DNA of 64,000 nt from NCBI RefSeq assembly GCF_028204155.1, contig NZ_JAQLOI010000001.1, positions 186,001 to 250,000 of the forward strand. The letters are read 5' to 3'. Made by a program: the position numbers and the translations under genes. This DNA is from Vibrio algarum (GTDB lineage: Bacteria > Pseudomonadota > Gammaproteobacteria > Enterobacterales > Vibrionaceae). Within the stretch, counting starts at the first letter, position 1. Every line of letters starts with the position of its first letter. This document shows, piece by piece, positions 25,583 to 34,702 of the stretch. Below the pieces are notes generated by a model that saw only the letters and a list, made by a program, of their open reading frames with translations, did no database searches and had not been told where the DNA came from.

Positions 25583-26416
25583 TTATTTTAACATATAACC
25601 AATAAATCCTTTCCAAATACCAATCCATCTATTCAAATAAAAGTTGGATTTTTTTAAATCCAGCAGAAAAAGAAATAGTAGACAACCAAATAAAGGGCGT
25701 ATGATATTGAATTTTATAAAATAAAAGGCTCCTTCAGCTGTAAAAAGGTGCTTGGCAATAAATGCTCCTAAACCAATCGCTCTGCTCTTTACCCTTCCCA
25801 AATCAGAAAAATCCAAATCAGAAGGTGGATGAAATACGTAATTAATGCTCGGATTGTAATAACCAGTATAGCCTCGTTTTAAAAGTCTAAAGACTAGATC
25901 ATTTTCTTCTTCAGCACCAAAAATCGAGCCTAGACCGAATTGTTCGTCAAACTCTATATCTGAACTTCTTCTAACAAAAAGAGTAGTAGAACTACCTAAC
26001 GTATAAAAAGTTGACAATTTTTGCCTTGTTGTAATATTTTTCCCTGCTACTATTTGATAGGAATTCTCATCTATCGTCTTTCCCATCAAAATGTCATAGC
26101 TTTCTAGTAAAAAATATTGATTTACGTTATGCAACAATTCTTGGGGGTAAATACAGTCATCATCTGGAAAGCAAACAATGTCACCAGTATAATATTTTAA
26201 ACCTACATTTCTTGCTTTGGACAACCCTAGATCAGACTGTAAATATACTATATTAAGACATTCATATTCTAATAATAGTAATTTAATTCTGTCGTCCTGA
26301 TTTTGGTCAACAACAATAACTTCAAAATGTTTAAATGTCTGCCTAACTAAGGAATCAAGTAGTTCTTTTACTTCAATTTCTCTATTCACAGTACATAAAA
26401 TTAACGAGAACTTCAT
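25583..26416 (-). CDS. GT2-family glycosyltransferase
   Basis: A 277-residue GT-A enzyme: SLILCTVNREIEVKELLDSL, VIVVDQNQDD, then SKARNVGL and the metal-binding DDD in CFPDDDCIYP. A family-type FGAEEENDLVFRLLKRG contains the catalytic-base region. The C terminus has hydrophobic stretches, suggesting membrane association. It is the last gene of the leftward operon, overlapping the HAD gene by 4 bp. Sugar and acceptor unknown. Confidence 0.85.
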   Translation of the reverse strand: MKFSLILCTVNREIEVKELLDSLVRQTFKHFEVIVVDQNQDDRIKLLLLEYECLNIVYLQSDLGLSKARNVGLKYYTGDIVCFPDDDCIYPQELLHNVNQYFLLESYDILMGKTIDENSYQIVAGKNITTRQKLSTFYTLGSSTTLFVRRSSDIEFDEQFGLGSIFGAEEENDLVFRLLKRGYTGYYNPSINYVFHPPSDLDFSDLGRVKSRAIGLGAFIAKHLFTAEGAFYFIKFNIIRPLFGCLLFLFLLDLKKSNFYLNRWIGIWKGFIGYMLK

Positions 26417-27027
26417 ATAAAACCCAAGAAAGAATCTATATATTTATGCCTATTTTTAAGCTCTGGATTATTATAACCATAAAACTCGATGTTATTAAAT
26501 TTGGCAGCTTCAAAATCGTTAGACGAATCACCAATTAAAATTGTCTCATTCGTACTATATCTATTTAAATCAATTATTCCTTTTACAATCTCTGATTTAA
26601 CCTTTGGCGACCCTTCTATAGATAAAAAATATTTATTCAAATCAAGAGAGGTACATATATAGTTCAAATCTTGATCATCTGCACCAGAAGCAACATGCAT
26701 CCTATATTTATTAAAATTAGATTCTATATAAGACAATGTTTCTTGAATAACGTACTTTTTGTTAGCTAGTTCTTTCTTTGTTATTTTAGAATATTTATTA
26801 GCATATTCTAGAACCTTAGTTTCGGAAATATCCTGATTTAATATTTCATTAAAAAAGTACTCTATTTTAGCATATCTCGATTTACCACCATTAACTAGAT
26901 GATAATTAACTAATTTTTCTACCGATATTTCGTCGTATGTAGAGAAAAGCTTCCTAAAACCATCAGTTTTTACAGGAATAGAATCTAAAACAACCCCATC
27001 GAAATCAAAAATTATATTTCTAATCAA
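26413..27027 (-). CDS. HAD-superfamily phosphatase
   Basis: A 204-residue hydrolase with motif I FDFDGVVLDS, a helical cap, and motif IV LIGDSSNDFEAA. Such enzymes dephosphorylate sugar phosphates. In this cluster a phosphatase acting on an ulosonic-acid phosphate, as NanP-like or KdsC-like enzymes do, would fit. It overlaps both neighbours by 4 bp, so expression is coupled. Confidence 0.83.
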   Translation of the reverse strand: MIRNIIFDFDGVVLDSIPVKTDGFRKLFSTYDEISVEKLVNYHLVNGGKSRYAKIEYFFNEILNQDISETKVLEYANKYSKITKKELANKKYVIQETLSYIESNFNKYRMHVASGADDQDLNYICTSLDLNKYFLSIEGSPKVKSEIVKGIIDLNRYSTNETILIGDSSNDFEAAKFNNIEFYGYNNPELKNRHKYIDSFLGFI

Positions 27028-27512
27028 ACTCTTACCTTTACAACAGTTTTTACTACTTTAACTGAATCGACTACTTTCATTCCTGGCATATGAGCATCCT
27101 CGGGATAAAAAATCGCTACGTCACCTTTCCTTAAAATCAAACAAGAAGTACTATCTGAGTCTGAGTATTTTATTAGATCTATAGATTCATCATAAGAAAA
27201 TGTTTCTTTTAAATCATTAACATTTTTTATTGCTATGATCTCCTCACCGTCTAATATAAATTGCACATCAATATACTTTTTGTGAGACTCAAAGAAACAT
27301 TCACTTCGTATTTTTGTGTTATAAACTTGTTCTAAGGCAAAACTAAATGCATTTAACTCTATTTTATTAAATGCATTTAAGGGTAACGAAGTTAATCTTA
27401 AATTCTCTTCAGAGTCTTGTTGCATAGCTTTACCTAAATACTCGAATGCAGTATCAAACTTTGCATCTTTGATCTGATCCTTTAATATTTCTAAATTACC
27501 AAATATAGCCAT
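27024..27512 (-). CDS. YhcH/YjgK/YiaL-family protein (NanQ-type sugar anomerase)
   Basis: A 162-residue cupin-like protein of the DUF386 family. Landmarks are LRLTSLPLNAFNKIELNAFS, ESHKKYIDVQFILDGEE and AIFYPEDAHMPGM, which carry the conserved His/Asp/Glu positions of this family. YhcH (NanQ) of E. coli accelerates sialic acid anomerisation. Finding it in a biosynthetic cluster beside a CMP-sugar synthetase suggests it supplies the correct anomer of an acid sugar. Confidence 0.83.
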   Translation of the reverse strand: MAIFGNLEILKDQIKDAKFDTAFEYLGKAMQQDSEENLRLTSLPLNAFNKIELNAFSFALEQVYNTKIRSECFFESHKKYIDVQFILDGEEIIAIKNVNDLKETFSYDESIDLIKYSDSDSTSCLILRKGDVAIFYPEDAHMPGMKVVDSVKVVKTVVKVRV

Positions 27513-27528
27513 GATAGTTCCCTTTTAA

Positions 27529-28431
27529 CTAAAAATTATCTTCATTTGAAATATTTTCAATGCTTTTTAAACATTCAAGTAACCCTTGCCCCATATCTAT
27601 GTACGGGTTTGCCACAAGCTTTTTACTTCGCGTAGGGTGAAAGGAATATGGCGTTGTCTTATAATGATTAGAATACCCATCATTATTTAAACTAATCTTC
27701 AATCTCCCACCAAGTATCTCATTAATCATATGAAAAAGTTCTTTTCGCTGAATTCTTTCAACACCAGTTAGAATTACGTGTTCATTTATAAACTCATCAG
27801 ATTCAATAATATTAAGTCCTAACTTTGCTACATCGGCAGCGTGAATGTATTCTCTAATTTCTTCACCATCACCACTATGGTTTATCTCACCATTTTGCAA
27901 AGAGCTTTTTAACAGGTTATATATATAATTATTGTGATAGTCTCTCTCACCATAAACAGAACCGTACCTCACAATAGTAAATTCAAGACCAAATTTTTTA
28001 TAAAATTCTTCTGTTAGTTTTTCAGACGTTAGCTTACTAATTCCATAAAAAGACCCTTTGTCACTCATAGCATAAGCGCTGCTCGCATAGACAAATCTTT
28101 TTATATGATACATTCTACATGCTTCAAGAATATTCAAATTACCTATAACGTTAAGCTCGATAGCTTTTGTAGGCTCAGAAATAGCATCATCAAGATTAGC
28201 AAAACCTGCAAAATTAAAAACTATATTAGCATCTTTTACTAAATCATTTACTTCGTCTTTTTTTAATATGTCGCATCTTCTGAAGTACTTGTTATCAACA
28301 TACTTTGAAGGATTCAAATCCGCAGAAACCACATCGTACCCACTGTCTAGTAGCTCTTCTACGACGTAACTTCCAATAAAACCATTACCACCAAAAACAA
28401 CTACTTTTTTACGCATTTTCATAAACTTCAT
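27529..28431 (-). CDS. NAD-dependent sugar epimerase/dehydratase (extended SDR)
   Basis: A 300-residue protein with the nucleotide motif FGGNGFIGSYVV, the YASSAYAM strand, catalytic YGISKLTSEK and a C-terminal substrate domain. The start region overlaps the dehydrogenase gene by 23 bp, and three in-frame ATGs occur within 6 codons. The one before RKKVVVFGG (28416) is also plausible. The substrate is unknown; probably a nucleotide- or acid-sugar of this cluster. Confidence 0.82.
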   Translation of the reverse strand: MKFMKMRKKVVVFGGNGFIGSYVVEELLDSGYDVVSADLNPSKYVDNKYFRRCDILKKDEVNDLVKDANIVFNFAGFANLDDAISEPTKAIELNVIGNLNILEACRMYHIKRFVYASSAYAMSDKGSFYGISKLTSEKLTEEFYKKFGLEFTIVRYGSVYGERDYHNNYIYNLLKSSLQNGEINHSGDGEEIREYIHAADVAKLGLNIIESDEFINEHVILTGVERIQRKELFHMINEILGGRLKISLNNDGYSNHYKTTPYSFHPTRSKKLVANPYIDMGQGLLECLKSIENISNEDNF

Positions 28432-29365
28432 TTTTTAGAGGTTGATTATTTCTAAATCTAATCGCTTCTTCAACAGCTTCAACTTCCATATTCGTGCGGC
28501 TATCAACAGTACTTGCTCCCATATGGCAAGTCAAAACACAATTGCTAAGCTCAGTCAAATTCCCTTTATATGGCTCTTCTTCAAATACATCAACAGCTGC
28601 ACCTGCTATCTTGTTGTTTTTTAGTGCCTGATATAGATCTGATTCATTAATAATCCCGCCACGAGCAGTATTAACTAAAAGCGTATGTGGTTGCATCAGA
28701 TCAAATTCTTTAGCTGTGATAAAATCAATTGTGTCTTTTTTCAATGGAACATTTATGGAGATAATATCGCTGTATTTGAGCACATCTACCTTTTCTACAA
28801 ATTTAACCCTATGCAATCTTCCCAAAGCTATATCAGGTTCTATATCATGCACTAAAATATTAACATTAAACGGTGATAATAGATGAACGAGACTCTTGCC
28901 AATTCGCCCCATCCCAAATATACCAATTGTTTTACCATAGAGGAGAGTCCCCATATGCCTTTGCCATATACCTTTCCGAATATTGCTATCTGTATGAGAA
29001 ATTTTTCTCGCAATATCCAAAATCATGCCTAAGTTAAGCTCAGCCACTGCCATTGTTGGTGCATCTGGTGTATAAGCAACTCGAATCCCATACCTTTTGC
29101 ATAGATCAAAGTCAATACCATCTAAGCCAATACCGACTCGCGAGATCAACTTCAAGTTAGGTGCATTTTGAAGTACTTCTTCAGTAATTATCTCTGTACC
29201 AGCAATAAGAATCTCTGTATCTTCGATATGCTGAGCAAGTTCTTGTGTAGAGATCTTGTGTTCAAATGGATTTAAGCGTACTTCAAATTCGTTATACTTC
29301 AACAAACGCATCGGATCAGGCGATGTCGAAGAAAATGGATGTGTAGATACAAATACCTTTTTCAC
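28409..29365 (-). CDS. D-isomer-specific 2-hydroxyacid dehydrogenase
   Basis: A 318-residue protein of the phosphoglycerate-dehydrogenase type. The NAD motif is GKTIGIFGMGRIGKSL, catalytic Arg lies in LVNTARGGIINE, then DVFEEEP and catalytic His in TCHMGAST. It lacks the ACT domain of SerA. In this setting it may interconvert a 2-keto and a 2-hydroxy acid, or oxidise a sugar acid. It overlaps the aldolase stop by 4 bp. Confidence 0.85.
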   Translation of the reverse strand: MKKVFVSTHPFSSTSPDPMRLLKYNEFEVRLNPFEHKISTQELAQHIEDTEILIAGTEIITEEVLQNAPNLKLISRVGIGLDGIDFDLCKRYGIRVAYTPDAPTMAVAELNLGMILDIARKISHTDSNIRKGIWQRHMGTLLYGKTIGIFGMGRIGKSLVHLLSPFNVNILVHDIEPDIALGRLHRVKFVEKVDVLKYSDIISINVPLKKDTIDFITAKEFDLMQPHTLLVNTARGGIINESDLYQALKNNKIAGAAVDVFEEEPYKGNLTELSNCVLTCHMGASTVDSRTNMEVEAVEEAIRFRNNQPLKNEVYENA

Positions 29366-30126
29366 TTCAAAGCCTCTCTGATTTTTTTCATTCCTGTTCT
29401 TGCACTATCGCCCAAAAAGAAAAAATCTAAGCTGTATGCTAAAAAGGTACAACCCTGGTTAGCTCGTTCGATAAATTTCGTTGGCTCCGATTCAATTACG
29501 TGAAATCCTGATGGGACTTTATTTTCTTCGCAGACACATAAGACTTTTTGAATTGCTTCTTGTACATCCTTACGATCGTACTCACCAGGGGCCCCCATAG
29601 AAGCAGACAAATCATAAGGGCCAATAATTACGCCGTCAATACCATCTGTTTTGATGATATCTTCAATGTTTTCTACAGCTTGAAAGTGCTCAATTTGAGC
29701 GATAATAATGAGCTCATCGTTCACCCAATTTTGATAGTTTGCAAAATCTAATCCATAATTTTGAGCTCGGTAAAGTCCGACACCTCTAGCACCAATAGGT
29801 GGGTATTTAGCATATGAAATAGCTTCTACCGCATCTTCCTTCGTCTTAACCATCGGAACAACAATACCATCTGCACCGGCGTCCAGTACCCTTTTAATAA
29901 CAACTTCTTCATTCTTACTCACACGCACTAAAGCCTTCATGCCTTTAGCTTGAATTACAGTTATTAGATGTTGTACTTTTTCAAGACCAATTGTTGTGTG
30001 TTCTATATCGATCACTAACCATTCAAACCCAGCGCTTGCCAAAACCTCCACTACAGCGGGATGTGAAATTGTGACCCAAGAGCCAACAGTTAACTCATTG
30101 TTCTTTAACTTACTTTTCAGGCTCAT
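29362..30126 (-). CDS. HpcH/HpaI-family class II pyruvate aldolase
   Basis: A 254-residue barrel enzyme. Catalytic and metal-binding segments are VIDIEH (base His), ALVRV (pyruvate-binding Arg), AQIEH (metal Glu) and IGPYDLSASMG (metal Asp). These enzymes join or split pyruvate and an aldehyde, giving 2-keto-3-deoxy acids. No NeuB or KdsA-type PEP synthase is present in this operon, so this aldolase could form the ulosonic-acid skeleton that the adjacent cytidylyltransferase activates. Confidence 0.87.
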   Translation of the reverse strand: MSLKSKLKNNELTVGSWVTISHPAVVEVLASAGFEWLVIDIEHTTIGLEKVQHLITVIQAKGMKALVRVSKNEEVVIKRVLDAGADGIVVPMVKTKEDAVEAISYAKYPPIGARGVGLYRAQNYGLDFANYQNWVNDELIIIAQIEHFQAVENIEDIIKTDGIDGVIIGPYDLSASMGAPGEYDRKDVQEAIQKVLCVCEENKVPSGFHVIESEPTKFIERANQGCTFLAYSLDFFFLGDSARTGMKKIREALK

Positions 30127-30797
30127 AACTTATCCTTGTGAATGTATAATAATTCTGCCAGTTTGAAGTCTTCTGGCTCATCAATATCCACAGCTTCTAA
30201 CTGATTTACTTCAAATATTTGTGGTTTCAAGCCAATTCGTTTGTTGTCAGAGTCTGCGAATGCTTGCTTAGAAAAAATGTAGAAATTGGAGTTTTCTTCG
30301 TATAAAGGAGTTAGATCTTGAGTTCTTAACAGTTCATGCGGATTGTGGTTAATAGGCTTAGCGTTTTCGTCATAAAGCCTAGTCTGTAAACGCGTTACTG
30401 AGAATAGAGAGTCAAACTGTTCAAGTTTTGAAAAGTACTGCTCAATCGCTGCATCGATTGTTGCTGAACGAACCAATGGATTAGTACTATGAGTTTGGAC
30501 AAAGTGCTCCCCATCTAAATGTGCGAGATCATAGTCAATGATGTTGTTCATTGAAACAAAATCACCTTGGATTCCTTCAGGACGATCAATAACAATAACT
30601 CTATCACCAAAGTGTTTTTCCGCATCTTGCTTAATAATCTCGCTATCTGTATTGATAATGACTTTTTCTACATATTTTGAACCTAGCAATGCCTTCATAA
30701 TAGCATGATAGAGTGGAGCTCCATCAAAGTCTCTCATGTTTTTATTTGGAACTCGCTCGGAGTTGCCTTTCATTGGTAGTAAAGCTTTTACTTTCAT
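30123..30797 (-). CDS. Acylneuraminate-type cytidylyltransferase (CMP-sugar synthetase)
   Basis: A 224-residue enzyme of the NeuA/KdsB superfamily: ALLPMKGNSERVPNKNMRDF (CTP-binding loop), NTDSE, HSTNPLVRSATIDAAI and the acid-sugar-binding AVDIDEPEDF. It activates a 2-keto-3-deoxy sugar acid with CMP. The housekeeping KdsB would lie elsewhere, so this is a locus-specific enzyme. It heads the 30.1-25.6 kb gene string, whose genes overlap by 4 to 23 bp or lie within about 20 bp of each other. Confidence 0.88.
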   Translation of the reverse strand: MKVKALLPMKGNSERVPNKNMRDFDGAPLYHAIMKALLGSKYVEKVIINTDSEIIKQDAEKHFGDRVIVIDRPEGIQGDFVSMNNIIDYDLAHLDGEHFVQTHSTNPLVRSATIDAAIEQYFSKLEQFDSLFSVTRLQTRLYDENAKPINHNPHELLRTQDLTPLYEENSNFYIFSKQAFADSDNKRIGLKPQIFEVNQLEAVDIDEPEDFKLAELLYIHKDKL

Positions 30798-30956
30798 CTT
30801 GTTATTACCTAAAGTGTTTATAGTTTCTAATCTCTACAAGAACCATCAGAACTAAAAATTAAAAGATTACATTACTTAATCGATAGAAAAAAACTCAAGC
30901 TTTTCTTCTTTATTTCTATTGATTCTCATATTTTTCGTCACATAATGCCTACTAGC

Positions 30957-31388
30957 TCAAAAGCTCTCTAAACTGAAGAATAATGAGTAAGTTAACCACG
31001 CAATTATTACCCCGCACAAAATTCCCGCACAGATTTCTGACTTGGTGTGTCCAACCCGCTCGCGCATTGTCTGTGCTGTAGCATTTGCCTCGTTCAACTT
31101 ATTAATCTCAATAGCATGCAGTCCAATCTTACGTCTTAAACCATTCGCATCCATCATTACGATAAAGCATAATGTAATAGCCACCCCAAACGCGGGATGA
31201 TGCACACCTTCTTTAAAAGCTATCATAGCAGCAGTGCTGGAAACAATACTGCTATGGTTACTTGGCATTCCTCCATACCCTATAAGGTCAACAGCCAACC
31301 TTTTTTCTCGAATTGAATTGACAAAAAACTTTGTGATTCCCGTAAATAACCAGGCTATGAAAGGTAGTATTAAGTATATATAGTCCAT
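30957..31388 (-). CDS. Divergent PAP2-family (DUF212) membrane phosphatase
   Basis: A 143-residue protein with about four transmembrane segments and the DUF212/YuiD signature GYGGMPSNHSSIVSS, then MMDANGLRR and MRERVGHTKSEICAG, whose His residues match PAP2-like phosphatase motifs. Next to a UbiA-family phosphoribosyltransferase it is the natural candidate for removing the 5-phosphate from polyprenyl-phosphoryl-5-phosphoribose, the role assigned to the PAP2 protein Rv3807c in mycobacteria. It lies 15 bp after the UbiA gene. Confidence 0.8.
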   Translation of the reverse strand: MDYIYLILPFIAWLFTGITKFFVNSIREKRLAVDLIGYGGMPSNHSSIVSSTAAMIAFKEGVHHPAFGVAITLCFIVMMDANGLRRKIGLHAIEINKLNEANATAQTMRERVGHTKSEICAGILCGVIIAWLTYSLFFSLESF

Positions 31389-31403
31389 ATCAGCTTACCA
31401 GTG

Positions 31404-32255
31404 CTAAGGCCAAAGGGTGTATAAGCAAACAGCAACCCACGCGATGATTGTGGTTTGTAGCTGAAAGTCCGAGAAGAGCGCATCTGTTGGTGATTCACCA
31501 CCATCTAAGCTGTCAACTACAAACCAATATCTATATAGACCAAACAAAACAAATGGAATTGAAAGAACCATATCCATTTTTGAAGTCATAACGAATAAGC
31601 TATAAAATATAACTGCACAGGTAGCTGACATTTCAGCATATCTATCCATTAACTCCACAGAATATTCATTTAGTACATTTCTACTAGACGAGCCATTCTT
31701 AGCTAGCTCCTGTCTTCTTTTTATTGCTGCTAGATACAGAGCTAACGCAAATGTCGTAACGAGCATCCATGGTGATAAAGGAACAGAAATAGCGACGGTA
31801 CCAGTATAAACTCGTAGCACAAAACCTGATGCAATAGTAAATATATCCAAGACAGGTTGGTACTTCAGATAGATAGTGTATACAACATTTAGAGCTAAAT
31901 AGCATAGTATTATCACGACAAAATCGAAATGGATAACCAAGCCAATCGCAACCAACCCATATAATAAAGTCATCAGCACCAGAGCCTGATGCTTAGTCAC
32001 ATCACCAGATGCCAGAGGTCTTGTCTTAGATTTGACAGGATGCTTTCTATCATCTTCGACATCTTTGTAGTCATTTAAGATGTATGTAGCCGATGATGCT
32101 ATACAAAACAGTACGGTAGCAGTAATAGCTTGTAATACCGACTCCAAAGATAAAAATAACCCAGAAAAGACTAATGGGGCCATAACAAAAGCATTTTTTA
32201 CCCATTGCTTTGGTCTCATCAACTTAACTAAAGCTTTAATATTCAACATACTCAA
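31404..32255 (-). CDS. UbiA-family polyprenyl-phosphate phosphoribosyltransferase (DPPR-synthase-like)
   Basis: A 283-residue membrane protein with about 8-9 helices. It starts MRPKQWVKNAFVMAPLVFS and has the Asp-rich NDYKDVEDDRKHPVKSKTRP, the pattern of decaprenyl-phosphate phosphoribosyltransferase (Rv3806c) rather than of quinone prenyltransferases. Expected reaction: PRPP plus polyprenyl phosphate gives polyprenyl-phosphoryl-5-phosphoribose. It overlaps the SMR gene by 4 bp and precedes the PAP2 gene. Strong family call; the exact lipid is an inference. Confidence 0.85.
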   Translation of the reverse strand: MSMLNIKALVKLMRPKQWVKNAFVMAPLVFSGLFLSLESVLQAITATVLFCIASSATYILNDYKDVEDDRKHPVKSKTRPLASGDVTKHQALVLMTLLYGLVAIGLVIHFDFVVIILCYLALNVVYTIYLKYQPVLDIFTIASGFVLRVYTGTVAISVPLSPWMLVTTFALALYLAAIKRRQELAKNGSSSRNVLNEYSVELMDRYAEMSATCAVIFYSLFVMTSKMDMVLSIPFVLFGLYRYWFVVDSLDGGESPTDALFSDFQLQTTIIAWVAVCLYTLWP

Positions 32256-32611
32256 CTACCTGATACAAAATAGATTCCTAATAAAACCAATACCATGCCA
32301 AGCCACTGCTTTCCATGAAATGACTCCCCGAATAAGTAAGCAGATACAACCGCTAACAAGACAAAACCCGAACTAGCTAAAACAGGATATGCAGAGGAAA
32401 CAGGTAGTTTTTCCAAGGACTTAGCAAACAAGATAACGTTCAGTCCATAAAAGAAAAGGCCTCCGACAAACCATGGGTTAAGTAAGAAATTTAACACTGG
32501 ATTACCAAACATAGAAAACTCAACGCGCTGAGCTTGCTTTAGTAAGACATTTCCTATCGTTGAATTTATCGCAGCTATAAATATAAATACCCAAGCAATA
32601 CCAATAGTCAC
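32252..32611 (-). CDS. Small multidrug-resistance/EamA-type membrane protein, candidate lipid-sugar flippase
   Basis: A 119-residue protein with four transmembrane helices: FIFIAAINSTIGNVLLKQAQ, LFFYGLNVILFAKSLEKLP, PVLASSGFVLLAVVSAYLFG and a last helix. It looks like ArnE/ArnF-type half transporters. Between a lipid-sugar synthase and sugar epimerases the likely job is flipping the polyprenyl-phosphate sugar to the periplasm. It overlaps genes on both sides. Confidence 0.8.
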   Translation of the reverse strand: MTIGIAWVFIFIAAINSTIGNVLLKQAQRVEFSMFGNPVLNFLLNPWFVGGLFFYGLNVILFAKSLEKLPVSSAYPVLASSGFVLLAVVSAYLFGESFHGKQWLGMVLVLLGIYFVSGS

Positions 32612-33645
32612 TACAAAAACCTTTTCACTACATTCAGAACACCTTGCTTAACTGCAGAACGATGGTGACTCGCATTACCGTCTGGCGTTAGAACTTTTTC
32701 TCGATTTTCCACATACCAGTTATAGCTATCAATGAACATCTCTATATTAGAGTATTTAGCTTGCCAACTAAACTCAGTTTCTACCTTTGTAGTATCAAAA
32801 TACATTGACTTTCCATACATTAGGGCATGATATGCCCCAAGAGGTGATAATCCAATCGCACTAGTCACCTTCATACCCAAAACCACAGGTCCCATTGGCA
32901 CACTTCTGACTTTAGAGCCCGTATTCGCGTGTACAACCAACGCTTCTAAAACCTCTCTCATAGTACCAAACCTATCCGTACCACAGTTGTAAATAGCCGG
33001 CCCCTTTTTCATTCCACTCAATATACACACTTCAGCTAAATCATCCGCGTGAATAAACTGATAGACGTTATTACCGCCATCAAATACTGGAATATTTCGT
33101 CCTTCTCTGACCCATTCAAACAAGATCTGAAAAATACCAAGTCTACCGTGCCCCATTATTGTCCTTGGTCTAATAATGCTTACATCTAGACCTTTTTTTA
33201 CATACTCATGACACTTAAGTTCACCTTCGTATTTTGCCTGACCATATTCTTCGCCAGGAGTTGGCTGAGTATATTCTGTTACAGGGTTTTCTTTCGGAAC
33301 ACCGAAGATAGCGCTCGAAGATGTATATACCAGTTTCTGAACTCCGGATTCTAAAGATGCTCTTAGGACATTTTCAGTACCTAATCCATTAACTGATTCA
33401 AACAGCTCCCTATCTTTAGCGAGAGGCACTTGAGCAACGTTGTGGAAAACAATATCCATTCCTTTTGTTGCTTCAGATATGGATTCATAATCTCTTATAT
33501 CACCTTGAAAAAAAGTAACATCATTGGTTCTATCTTCAGTATCATTAATATCGAAGATTGCGCAATCAAATCCCTTTTCTTTTAATTTCTCTATAAGCAA
33601 GGAACCAAAGTACCCTGATCCCCCAGTCACTAGTACCTTTTTCAT
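32611..33645 (-). CDS. NAD-dependent epimerase/reductase (extended SDR)
   Basis: A 344-residue protein with VTGGSGYFGSLLIEKL, FHNVAQVPLAKD, the YTSSSAIFG strand and catalytic YGQAKYEGE. It overlaps its neighbours by 1-4 bp. It is one of two extended SDRs in the furanose-like module and a candidate for reducing a keto intermediate produced by the GMC oxidoreductase. DprE2 of mycobacteria is a classical, not extended, SDR, so the parallel is functional only. Confidence 0.82.
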   Translation of the reverse strand: MKKVLVTGGSGYFGSLLIEKLKEKGFDCAIFDINDTEDRTNDVTFFQGDIRDYESISEATKGMDIVFHNVAQVPLAKDRELFESVNGLGTENVLRASLESGVQKLVYTSSSAIFGVPKENPVTEYTQPTPGEEYGQAKYEGELKCHEYVKKGLDVSIIRPRTIMGHGRLGIFQILFEWVREGRNIPVFDGGNNVYQFIHADDLAEVCILSGMKKGPAIYNCGTDRFGTMREVLEALVVHANTGSKVRSVPMGPVVLGMKVTSAIGLSPLGAYHALMYGKSMYFDTTKVETEFSWQAKYSNIEMFIDSYNWYVENREKVLTPDGNASHHRSAVKQGVLNVVKRFL

Positions 33646-34702
33646 ATGACTTTTCCTTCATCTAATAATGACTTAATGCTTCTTTTCATTCCTTCTTCCA
33701 GAGAGACCGTAGGATTATAGTTGAGCTCAACTTCGGCTAACGAAATATCACATGCTATAGTTTTATTCATTTCGGATAAAACATGTATCTTTTGGTGATA
33801 AAAGCCTAAAGACTGTAAATATTTATCAACCCAAAAAGCCACATCACTTGCTATATTAGGCAGTTTCATTCGCTTTCTTTTGCATTTAATATTGAAATTA
33901 CTTTCCAAGACATTCTCTATTGTCTGATACACTTCATTCATTGTGTAAGGTCTCTTGTCTGCAATCCAATAGACCTTTCCATTCGCAACTTCAGCGAACG
34001 CTGCAAGAATTAACCCTTGAGCCAAATTATCGACATAAGCCATAGAACGTCTGTTATTACCATGCCCTACAACTGGACCTTTTCCTTCTTTGATCATCTG
34101 GAAAAATAGTGTCTGTCTTGGTGGCTGGAATGGGCCGTAAAACCAAGGAGCTCGAATTCTTACTGTTTCTAATTTTCCTTTAGCTTGAACTTTTAGTACT
34201 TCTTCCTCCATTAACTTTTTGGACAAACCATAGTTCATATAAGGGTTAAAAGGAGAACTCTCTGTAAATACATGTTCATGTGTCGGGTTACAACCAATCG
34301 GAGAGTTAGAAGAAACTACTACAGCCCTCTTAATATCCGCCCTTTCTGCCTCATTCAACAAGTTTTTAGTTCCTTCGACATTTATAGTGAAAAAGTCTTT
34401 AACTTTATCAGGATGAATGATACCTGCTGTATGAAAAAAATAGCACATTCAGTTGATTCGAATAACTTTTTTACAGCAGTTTTATCACGAATGTCACCTT
34501 CATGTATTTCGATTTTATCACCAAATTTTGCAAACCAAGTTTTATCCTCTCCTGGCAATATAAACACTCGGATTCGCCCACTAATTCGAGGCAAACTGGA
34601 AAGCCCATCAATACCGTGAATTAGTGCGCTCACCAACGCTTTTCCAAGCCAACCAGCAGCTCCAGTAACTACCGCGCCTACTTCATTAGTTTGATGATTC
34701 AT
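33642..34702 (-). CDS. NAD-dependent epimerase/reductase (extended SDR), frameshifted at 34434-34440
   Basis: The first frame (34702 to about 34440) has VTGAAGWLGKALVSALIHG; the second (to 33642) has FHTAGIIHPDKV, VVVSSNSPIG, catalytic YGLSKKLMEEE and APWFYGPFQPPRQ. The break is a seven-base run; with eight T (coding strand) the join reads CAIFFHTAGIIHP. The restored protein is about 353 residues and complete. It overlaps the GMC gene by 17 bp and the next SDR by 4 bp. Confidence 0.8.
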
